Source: Anaeroplasma sp. (GTDB lineage Bacteria > Bacillota_I > Bacilli_A > Acholeplasmatales > Anaeroplasmataceae). From it: a stretch of DNA of 41,632 nucleotides. Below the pieces are notes generated by a model. It did no database searches, had not been told where the DNA came from, and saw only the letters and a program-made list of their open reading frames with translations. Position numbers and translations under genes: made by a program. Within the stretch, counting starts at the first letter, position 1. The number at the start of each line of letters is the position of its first letter. Positions 9,517-16,582 of the stretch are shown here, piece after piece. The DNA lies in NCBI GenBank assembly GCA_022768655.1, contig JALEQD010000010.1, forward strand, positions 1 to 41,632, given 5' to 3'.

Positions 9517-10629
9517 TTATTCTGTAACAGGCTCATTAGCCTCTAAAGAAGGGCTTTCTTTTGGTTCATATAATCTAACTTCTGTTTCTTTATTGAACAA
9601 GAAAATCTTATTTGGTTTAATTGAAAGCTTAACCTCACCAACACCTACATTTACGTCTGCATCAACTATGATTCTTAGTGATGGCTTTAAGCATTCAGCA
9701 TGGTTAGCAATAATAGAAATATCTCTTCCCATTATCTCTAATTGTTGAACATTAACTGTAAATTCGCCATTTGGATCAACCTCACAGCCTTCGGGTCTAA
9801 TACCAACATATACTTCTTGATTTGGAAGTTTTGTATCCATAATTGCTTCTTCACCAATATAAACTTTACCATTTTCAATTTTACCATTAAATGTATTAAT
9901 AGGTGGTGTACCTAAAAATTGTGCAACGAATAAGTTTGCAGGATCATCATAAACCTTTTGAGGTGCATCCATTTGCTGAACTACACCTAATTTCATTACA
10001 ATGATTATATCTGAAATACTCATAGCTTCTTCTTGATCATGTGTAACGAATACAGTAGTTACTCCTGTTTCTCTTTGAATTCTTTTTATTTCTTCTCTTG
10101 TTTGTAATCTTAATCTAGCATCTAGATTTGATAGAGGCTCATCTAACAACAAAACATTAGGAGATTTAACTAACGCACGTGCAATCGCAACTCTTTGTTG
10201 CTGTCCACCAGAAAGCTCATTTGGCTTTCTATCCATTAAATTCTCTAATTGAACAAGCTTTGCTGCTTCTGTAGCTCTTTCTAAAGCAATTTTCTTTGGA
10301 ATTCTTTGATTTAACAAAGGAAACATTATATTTTGACCTACTGTCATGTGTGGATATAATGCATAATTTTGGAATACTAAACCAATACCTCTTTTTTCAG
10401 GTGCTAGCTTTGTAACATTGTTTTCTCCAAAATAAATTTCTCCTGAAGAAGGAGTTTGTAATCCTGAAATCATAAACAATGTTGTTGATTTACCACAGCC
10501 TGATGGTCCAAGCAATCCAACTAGCTTTCCATCTGGAATTTCAACATCCATATTATCGACTGCTCTTACTTCAGTCTTTGTTTTCTTGTTCATAAAAACT
10601 TTAGTTAAATTTTTAAGCACAATTTTCAT
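9517..10629 (-). CDS. ABC transporter ATP-binding protein (MsmX/UgpC-like) with TOBE-like C-terminus
   Basis: Walker A GPSGCGKST, signature LSGGQQQR, Walker B VLLLDEPLSNLD. Likely start is ATG at 10629; the track start at 10641 is a GTG. Confidence 0.93.
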   Translation of the reverse strand: MKIVLKNLTKVFMNKKTKTEVRAVDNMDVEIPDGKLVGLLGPSGCGKSTTLFMISGLQTPSSGEIYFGENNVTKLAPEKRGIGLVFQNYALYPHMTVGQNIMFPLLNQRIPKKIALERATEAAKLVQLENLMDRKPNELSGGQQQRVAIARALVKSPNVLLLDEPLSNLDARLRLQTREEIKRIQRETGVTTVFVTHDQEEAMSISDIIIVMKLGVVQQMDAPQKVYDDPANLFVAQFLGTPPINTFNGKIENGKVYIGEEAIMDTKLPNQEVYVGIRPEGCEVDPNGEFTVNVQQLEIMGRDISIIANHAECLKPSLRIIVDADVNVGVGEVKLSIKPNKIFLFNKETEVRLYEPKESPSLEANEPVTE

Positions 10630-10677
10630 AAAAAATTTCACCCCGATTTATTTTTTCGACAATCATAACTATACTTT

Positions 10678-10706
10678 ATTTTATCAAAATAAGCAAATAA
10701 TGTAAA
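10678..10706 (-). promoter_or_regulatory. Candidate sigma-A promoter for the ABC/nuclease operon
   Basis: Minus strand TTTACA-N17-TAAAAT upstream of the ATPase gene. Confidence 0.5.
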
Positions 10707-10754
10707 TAATATTGGTTGTATTATTACTTGTTTTTTACTACTTTTTTGTCAAAA

Positions 10755-10788
10755 AAACAAAAAAGGAGTATTATCTCCCCTTTTTTAA
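10755..10788 (-). terminator. Terminator-like hairpin downstream of the MBL-fold lipoprotein
   Basis: Minus strand AAAAAAGGGGAGATAATACTCCTTTTTTG; imperfect stem with a T-tract. Confidence 0.5.
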
Positions 10789-10803
10789 AAATTTTAAGCA
10801 AAA

Positions 10804-12450
10804 TTATCGTTTTTGATAGAATATTGTTGAATCTAATTTATACGAGTTTTCTCCTGTAACTTTTGCACCATTATAATAATAACCTTTTGTTGCACCAAAG
10901 CCTGTTACACCAATATTATTTATACCATTATCTACTAAATGAATTGTACCCATCGTTCCATTAAAATATACATTTCTACTGCTACTAATTTTATTTAATT
11001 CATAAAGTCTTGATAAAAATATTTTAGATGGATGATCATTAGCAAAAGGATTAAATGAATCAACAATTGCTGCAGAAATTAAACAAATTTCTGGATTAAT
11101 AAAATCTAAAAACCTTTTTGAATTTGTATTATGGGTACTTGAACCATGATGTGCTGCTTTATAAACAGTAATATTTTCAATATCTTCCTTCATTAAGCTT
11201 TCTTCAAAAATCAATTCATCTCCTGATATATCACCAGAAAACAAATAAGAATGATTTTTAAATTGTAATTTTACTACAACTGAGTAATCATTTTCATTAT
11301 CACTAGTAGCTTTTGAACCTGTTTTTGCATATTGATTTGTATTTAAAACCTCTAATGATAAATCATCTGAGAATTTATACTTCTTTTGTCCACCATTTGT
11401 ATAATTTACACAATCATAAGCAGAATAATACTTTGCTCCTAATTTAACATATGAATCACGAATACTTTCATATGTTTTTGAATTTCCGCCATCAGCATAA
11501 CCATAATCAATTATCAAACCAACTGAATTAATACTATTTAAAGCACCATTTGAAAAACCACCTAAATGATCACCATGTCCGTGAGTACCTATTAATACAT
11601 CGAGTTTTTTATCATCACAATAACTTAATAATAATTTATTAATATTAGGCCCATCTTCTTTTTGACCAGCATCAATAAGCATATCAAAATCTCCTGATTT
11701 TATGTAAATAGAATCACCATATTGATATACCATTTCAATAACATAGGTATCTAATATATTGCCGGTATTTACCTTAAAATCAGTATTAACTAAATTTTCA
11801 AGTTTACTTTCTATTTCTTGAGTTTTATCGTAAAATTCAAGACTTTCGCTTAAAAAAACAATGGTTTTTATTGCAGAGCTAACACTCTTTTTTAGTGTTT
11901 CTGAAATGTCAATTTTTATTTCTTTTATTTCTTCCTTATTAAATGTAATTTCTATTTTTATTGGATTAACTGTATCATACTGATAATCCTTTTCAAGATC
12001 ATTAGAAGTATTGGATATTAGATTTTTAAAATAAGAAACATTTGGTGTTTTTATAGTTTTCTTTGCTACACCATTAGAAATATCATAGTCCTTTATCTTA
12101 AATATATAATCTATTCCTATTAGAGAATATACATCAGAATATGTATAATCAATAGATTTAAAGGTATCACCTAATAAATAATAAAACTTATTATCAACTC
12201 TAGTGATATATCCCTCACCATTATTATTCTCAATTTCAGCAAAATAATTATTAGAATTTACATTAATTGTTTTAGTTGCTTGTATTAATACACCATTTTT
12301 ATCTATAACATCAGTTTTTTCTAAAAGCTTTACTTCTTTTAGATTGCTATATTCATTTAAAAGAATATAAAAATCTTCTTCTTTAGCACTACATGCTGAT
12401 AAAAATAAAACAAATAATGTTATTAAAAATATAATAAATCTTTTTTTCAT
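10804..12450 (-). CDS. Lipoprotein with ComEC/Rec2-like metallo-beta-lactamase domain
   Basis: Lipobox LSAC; IGTHGHGDHLGGFSNGAL, LFSGDISGDE and YKAAHHGSSTHNT motifs. Confidence 0.8.
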   Translation of the reverse strand: MKKRFIIFLITLFVLFLSACSAKEEDFYILLNEYSNLKEVKLLEKTDVIDKNGVLIQATKTINVNSNNYFAEIENNNGEGYITRVDNKFYYLLGDTFKSIDYTYSDVYSLIGIDYIFKIKDYDISNGVAKKTIKTPNVSYFKNLISNTSNDLEKDYQYDTVNPIKIEITFNKEEIKEIKIDISETLKKSVSSAIKTIVFLSESLEFYDKTQEIESKLENLVNTDFKVNTGNILDTYVIEMVYQYGDSIYIKSGDFDMLIDAGQKEDGPNINKLLLSYCDDKKLDVLIGTHGHGDHLGGFSNGALNSINSVGLIIDYGYADGGNSKTYESIRDSYVKLGAKYYSAYDCVNYTNGGQKKYKFSDDLSLEVLNTNQYAKTGSKATSDNENDYSVVVKLQFKNHSYLFSGDISGDELIFEESLMKEDIENITVYKAAHHGSSTHNTNSKRFLDFINPEICLISAAIVDSFNPFANDHPSKIFLSRLYELNKISSSRNVYFNGTMGTIHLVDNGINNIGVTGFGATKGYYYNGAKVTGENSYKLDSTIFYQKR

Positions 12451-12462
12451 ACTATACCCATA

Positions 12463-13842
12463 TTAATATTCACAATTTTTTGGAGTTCTTGGATATGGAA
12501 TAACATCACGTATATTTTCAATACCTGTTAGATACATAATTAAGCGTTCAAAGCCCATACCAAAGCCTGAATGAACACAGCCACCATATCTACGAGTATC
12601 TAAATACCAATCAATACCTTCCTTATCAATATGTAAATCATCCATTTTCTTTAAAAGAACATCAAGATTTTCTTCTCTTTGTGAACCACCCATAAGCTCA
12701 CCAGCCTTAGGTACAACTAAATCAACTGCGGCAACGGTTTTTCCATCTGGATTTAATTTCATATACCATGCCTTTATATCCTTTGGCCAGTTTGTAATAA
12801 ATACTGGACCATTAAAATATTCAGTAATATATCTTTCATGCTCTTTTGCAATATCATCATTATAATTAGGAGTAAATTCCCATTTTTGATTTGCTTTTAA
12901 TAATATATCAACAACATCATGATGAGAAATTCTTGTAAATTTAGCATTTAATAAGTCTGTAAGCTTTGTTTTTAATCCTTTTTCTACAAACTGATCACAA
13001 AAATCAATTTCAGCTGGACAATTATCTATAACATATTTGATTACATATTTTAGCATTTCTTCTTCAATATCCATTAGACCCTCTAAATCACAAAATGCCA
13101 TTTCTGGTTCAATCATCCAAAATTCATTGGCATGAGTTTGAGTATTTGAATTCTCTGTTCTAAATGTAGGTCCAAAAGTATATATATCACCAAATGCCAT
13201 TGCGAAGGTTTCACCTTGTAATTGTCCTGAACCAGTAATCCAAGCTTGTTTTCCAAATAAATCCTTTGAAAAATCAACCTTACCATCTTCATCATATGGT
13301 AAATTATTAAAATCTAATGTTGTAATTTTAAACATTTGATCTGATCCTTCACAATCAGCACATGTTATTAATGGTGTATGAACATACAAATAACCATTAG
13401 ATTGAAAATATGAATGTACAGCCATTGCTGCTACACTTCTAATTCTAAATACAGCATTAAATAAATTTGTTCTTGGTCTTAAATGAGCATTATCTCTTAA
13501 GAACTCTCTTGTATGACGCTTTGGTTGAATTGGGTAATCCTCAGGACAATCACCAAGCATTTCAACCTTAGTAGCATGTAATTCAAGAGGTTGCTTTGCT
13601 TCAGGAGTTAATACAACCTTACCTGTAACAGCAACAGATACACCTGTTCTAAATTTTGATATTTCTTCGAAATTTTCAAGCTTTTGATCATATACTACCT
13701 GTAAATTAGTAATAATAGATCCATCATTTACACTCAAGAAACCAAATTGAGCTTGTGCTCTATTTGTTCTAACCCATGCACATAAGAATATTTCTTGTTC
13801 TTTTGGGCTTTCAAATAATTTTTTAATTCTTACTCTTTGCAT
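12463..13842 (-). CDS. asnS: Asparaginyl-tRNA synthetase
   Basis: Class II aaRS: WVRTNRAQAQFGFLSVNDGS, FRTENSNTQTHANEFWMIEPEMAF, GFGMGFERL; preceded by a T-box. Confidence 0.95.
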   Translation of the reverse strand: MQRVRIKKLFESPKEQEIFLCAWVRTNRAQAQFGFLSVNDGSIITNLQVVYDQKLENFEEISKFRTGVSVAVTGKVVLTPEAKQPLELHATKVEMLGDCPEDYPIQPKRHTREFLRDNAHLRPRTNLFNAVFRIRSVAAMAVHSYFQSNGYLYVHTPLITCADCEGSDQMFKITTLDFNNLPYDEDGKVDFSKDLFGKQAWITGSGQLQGETFAMAFGDIYTFGPTFRTENSNTQTHANEFWMIEPEMAFCDLEGLMDIEEEMLKYVIKYVIDNCPAEIDFCDQFVEKGLKTKLTDLLNAKFTRISHHDVVDILLKANQKWEFTPNYNDDIAKEHERYITEYFNGPVFITNWPKDIKAWYMKLNPDGKTVAAVDLVVPKAGELMGGSQREENLDVLLKKMDDLHIDKEGIDWYLDTRRYGGCVHSGFGMGFERLIMYLTGIENIRDVIPYPRTPKNCEY

Positions 13843-13862
13843 AATTTTTCTCCTTTTAAAAA

Positions 13863-14098
13863 TAAAAAAACCTTAGATTTAAAATCTAAGGACGAATTAT
13901 CGTGGTACCACCTTAGTTCTATATATATAATATATAGCACTCAAATCCTTTAACGCAGGAATACGGATAGTTCTACTTACTTTCTTCTATCACTCAAAGG
14001 TGTTGTCCATTAAGAAATGTAATCTATTTTCACCATACATAGACTCTCTTATATACATTCTACTTAATTTTCTTCTTATCTTCGTTTTTTTATACTCT
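13863..14098 (-). promoter_or_regulatory. T-box riboswitch leader of asnS
   Basis: Minus strand AAGGTGGTACCACG T-box motif followed by terminator CCTTAGATTTTAAATCTAAGG-TTTTTTT. Upstream Stem I-like region contains GGACAACACC, consistent with an AAC (Asn) specifier. Confidence 0.93.
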
Positions 14099-14101
14099 TT
14101 T

Positions 14102-14130
14102 ATTATAGAACATTAATATTATTATTGCAA
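14102..14130 (-). promoter_or_regulatory. Sigma-A promoter for the asnS T-box transcript
   Basis: Minus strand TTGCAA-N17-TATAAT. Confidence 0.65.
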
Positions 14131-14144
14131 ATAATTTTTAAGTA

Positions 14145-14173
14145 GAATATTAATAAACAATACTGCATAAATT
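14145..14173 (+). promoter_or_regulatory. Candidate sporulation sigma-E-type promoter of the cwlJ-like gene
   Basis: GAATATT-N14-CATAAATT compared with the B. subtilis SigE consensus kmATATT-N14/15-CATACAmT. Confidence 0.5.
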
Positions 14174-14190
14174 TAGACAGAGGTGAAAAA

Positions 14191-14610
14191 ATGGCAATTA
14201 TTGCACATAACAATGAGGAAGTAAAGCTACTAGCTAGATTAATGCGTGCTGAAGCAGAATCTGATGGAAAAAAAGGTATGCTATGTGTAGGTAATGTTGC
14301 GGTAAATAGAGCACTTGCTAAATGTTATGAATTTAAAAACGTAACAACAGTATATAAAGCAGTAACTATGCAGCCTGGTGGCTTTGAAGCAACATATAAA
14401 AGCTATTTCTATCAAGCAGCAAGAAAATCAGAAATCGAATTAGCAAAAAGAATACTAAATGGCGAAAAGGTTCATCCGGCAACAAATGCTTTATGGTTTT
14501 ACAATCCTCATGGACAGTCCTGTAGATCAACATGGTATGGTGCATACAACACTGGAAAATATAAAAGCCACTGCTTCTATACACCACCTGATAGTGCAAA
14601 ATGCTATTAG
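14191..14610 (+). CDS. cwlJ: Spore cortex-lytic / cell wall hydrolase, CwlJ/SleB family
   Basis: LLARLMRAEAESDGKKGMLCVGNVAVNRA, YKAVTMQPGGFEA, NALWFYNPHGQSCRSTWYGAYNTGKYKSHCFYTP; adjacent to gerQ as in Bacillus. Confidence 0.82.
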   Translation: MAIIAHNNEEVKLLARLMRAEAESDGKKGMLCVGNVAVNRALAKCYEFKNVTTVYKAVTMQPGGFEATYKSYFYQAARKSEIELAKRILNGEKVHPATNALWFYNPHGQSCRSTWYGAYNTGKYKSHCFYTPPDSAKCY

Positions 14611-14625
14611 AAAGGAAGGATTATT

Positions 14626-14973
14626 ATTAATTATTATTACCCACTACCACCAGTATATCCATACCAATTTCAAGGATATAATCCCTACAACAATATGAGT
14701 CAAGAAAGACCTGATATGGATGAATCAAGCTATATTGAAAACATATTAAGATTAAACCTAGGAAAAGTAGTTTCAGTTTATATGAATTTTGAAAATTCAC
14801 AATGGGGATCAAAAATCTTCAAAGGAAAACTAGAAGCAGCTGGAAAGGATCATATTATCATATCTGATTTACAAACAAATATGAGATATCTTCTACTAAC
14901 AATATATCTAGATTATATTACATTTGATGAAGAAATAAATTATTATTATCCATATCAAAACACTCAAAAGTAA
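14626..14973 (+). CDS. gerQ: Spore coat protein GerQ, probable ATT start
   Basis: SYIENILRLNLGKVVSVYMNFENSQWGSKIFKGKLEAAGKDHIIISDLQTNMRYLLLTIYLDYITFDEEINYYYPY is GerQ-like. In-frame upstream sequence encodes a Pro/Tyr-rich N-terminus (NYYYPLPPVYPYQFQGYNPYNN) with AAAGGAAGG at 14611-14619. The first in-frame ATG is only at 14695. Confidence 0.85.
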   Translation: MNYYYPLPPVYPYQFQGYNPYNNMSQERPDMDESSYIENILRLNLGKVVSVYMNFENSQWGSKIFKGKLEAAGKDHIIISDLQTNMRYLLLTIYLDYITFDEEINYYYPYQNTQK

Positions 14974-14996
14974 TGCATACGCATTGCTTTTTTGTG
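14966..14996 (+). terminator. Terminator downstream of gerQ
   Basis: AAAGTAATGCatacGCATTGCTTTTTTG hairpin plus T-run. Confidence 0.65.
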
Positions 14997-15040
14997 TATT
15001 AAATAATAAAATATTAATAAAAGAAAAGAGGAATAAAAAT

Positions 15041-15436
15041 ATGTGTGTATTTTGTAAAATAATTAAAGGCGAAATTCCTTCAAAAAAAATTTATGAGGAT
15101 GATGATGTTTTAGCAATACTAGATATATCTCAAGCAACATTAGGACATACACTTGTATTACCAAAAAAACACTATGAAAATCTTTTTTCTATAGAAAATA
15201 ATGATTATTTGAAGGTAATGGAAAAAGTTAAAATGCTTGCTAAAGCTATTACATCAGCATTAAATGCTTCAGGATGTAATATTTTAAATAATTGCGGAGA
15301 ATTAGCAGGACAATCTGTTATGCATTTCCATGTTCACATCATTCCTAGATATGAAAATGATGATTTGAAAATTGAATTTAAAGAGCATAGCTTGAACTTA
15401 GAAGAAATACAAAAAATAATTGTTAATAAATTGTAA
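15041..15436 (+). CDS. HIT family hydrolase (Hint-like)
   Basis: MCVFCKIIKGEIPSKKIYEDDDVLAILDI ... QSVMHFHVHIIPRY; ATG at 15041 with AAGAGGAA upstream. Confidence 0.93.
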   Translation: MCVFCKIIKGEIPSKKIYEDDDVLAILDISQATLGHTLVLPKKHYENLFSIENNDYLKVMEKVKMLAKAITSALNASGCNILNNCGELAGQSVMHFHVHIIPRYENDDLKIEFKEHSLNLEEIQKIIVNKL

Positions 15437-15454
15437 TGCTTATAAATAAATTTC

Positions 15455-15486
15455 AAGGTAGATTAGAAATGATCTACCTTATTTTT
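15455..15486 (+). terminator. Rho-independent terminator of the HIT gene
   Basis: AAGGTAGAT-tagaaatg-ATCTACCTT then ATTTTT. Confidence 0.8.
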
Positions 15487-15585
15487 ATGAATGTTATATT
15501 TTTATCAAATTTCGGCAAAACTTTTTTCTTTAGAAATAAGATTAAGAAGAAAAAATAATAAAGTCAATAAGTGAAAAAAGAGATA

Positions 15586-15924
15586 TTATTTTATAATCTC
15601 ATTTAAATCTACAATCAATTTAGGTAAATCATATTTAACAGTATTATAAATAATATCTAATTGTATAGAACCATAATCATGAACAATTCTATTTCTTAAA
15701 CCACTAATTTTATTCCATGGTATATTAGGATATACTTCATTGATAGAAAGAGGTAATTTTTTCACATTTTCTGATATTTGAACGAATTTAAAACTAATTG
15801 CAGATGATAAAATCTCATCCATATTAAATTCCTGTAATGATATTGCTTCTAAATGTTTTATACAAAAATTAATATCATCGATTATTTTTTCAACATAATA
15901 TTTATAAGTTTTTCCATTATCCAT
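15586..15924 (-). CDS. HepT-like HEPN toxin
   Basis: RNRIVHDY (R-X4-H-X-Y HEPN motif); partner of the adjacent MNT-domain gene. Confidence 0.85.
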   Translation of the reverse strand: MDNGKTYKYYVEKIIDDINFCIKHLEAISLQEFNMDEILSSAISFKFVQISENVKKLPLSINEVYPNIPWNKISGLRNRIVHDYGSIQLDIIYNTVKYDLPKLIVDLNEIIK

Positions 15925-16393
15925 AAATCTTTATTCCGTCCTTCAATATTTCTCTTAAAAGTTCTAGATTATTTTCTAATTGATTAATCTTTAGTAAATC
16001 AATTCTTTTATGCAAGGTTTGTCTTAATTCTTCAACTAATCCAAAAAAATCTAATCCAGTTATATCAGAATCTATTATTAAATCTATATCACTAGTCTTA
16101 GTAGCCTTGTTTTTTGCATATGAGCCAAATAAATAACAAAAATTTATATTATATTTAGAAAAAACACTTTCAATTTTAATTTTTATATCTTCAATTTTTA
16201 AAATACCATTTTCTTCATCTATTAATGAAAATTCATTAAGCTTATATATATAATATTTGAGTTTTGAATCTTCATAGTCTAAAGCTTCATATTTTTGGTA
16301 TGTTCTCCTTGATATTCCCAATATTTTTGCAGCTTCAATTTGAGTTATGCCTAATGATTCCCTTATTATTCTAAGTTCACTCATTTTCTTCAC
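15917..16393 (-). CDS. MntA-like antitoxin: N-terminal XRE HTH fused to minimal nucleotidyltransferase
   Basis: ELRIIRESLGITQIEAAKILGISRRTYQKYE (HTH) and LFGSYAKNKATKTSDIDLII (GSX10DXD). Confidence 0.87.
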   Translation of the reverse strand: MKKMSELRIIRESLGITQIEAAKILGISRRTYQKYEALDYEDSKLKYYIYKLNEFSLIDEENGILKIEDIKIKIESVFSKYNINFCYLFGSYAKNKATKTSDIDLIIDSDITGLDFFGLVEELRQTLHKRIDLLKINQLENNLELLREILKDGIKIYG

Positions 16394-16407
16394 CTCACTT
16401 CAATATA

Positions 16408-16437
16408 AGTATATACCGATTTGCGCAAAATAGTCAA
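16408..16437 (-). promoter_or_regulatory. Promoter of the MntA/HepT operon
   Basis: Minus strand TTGACT-N18-TATACT, with TTTTGCGCAAA inside the spacer. Confidence 0.65.
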
Positions 16438-16490
16438 TATGTATGCGCAAAAATTACGCACAAAAAAATAATTTATGCGAAAAAAATGCA
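16421..16490. repeat. Candidate operator array (TGCGCA-type half-sites)
   Basis: TTGCGCAAAA (16421), TATGCGCAAAAA (16443), TTACGCACAAAAAAA (16454) and TTATGCGAAAAAAA (16473), upstream of the HTH-MntA gene. Confidence 0.55.
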
Positions 16491-16582
16491 CATTAATAAA
16501 TCATTATTGTGAAAGACAATTGTTTTATGTTTATTACATAATTCTTTCAAATTTATTTTTAAAATATGAAAAAATTGTATTT

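Noticed and set aside
13113-13295. 60-aa ORF within asnS
   Set aside because: Same-strand alternate frame inside a well-supported asnS gene; translation is a frame-shifted read of the synthetase.
14366-14812. ORFs at 14366..14599(-), 14459..14698(+) and 14627..14812(-)
   Set aside because: They overlap the supported cwlJ-like and gerQ genes in other frames and have no recognisable protein features.
14100-16000. Possible tRNA or rRNA genes in intergenic gaps
   Set aside because: No GTTCRANNC-type T-loops or CCA-ended cloverleaf patterns seen; the structured RNA near asnS is explained by the T-box.
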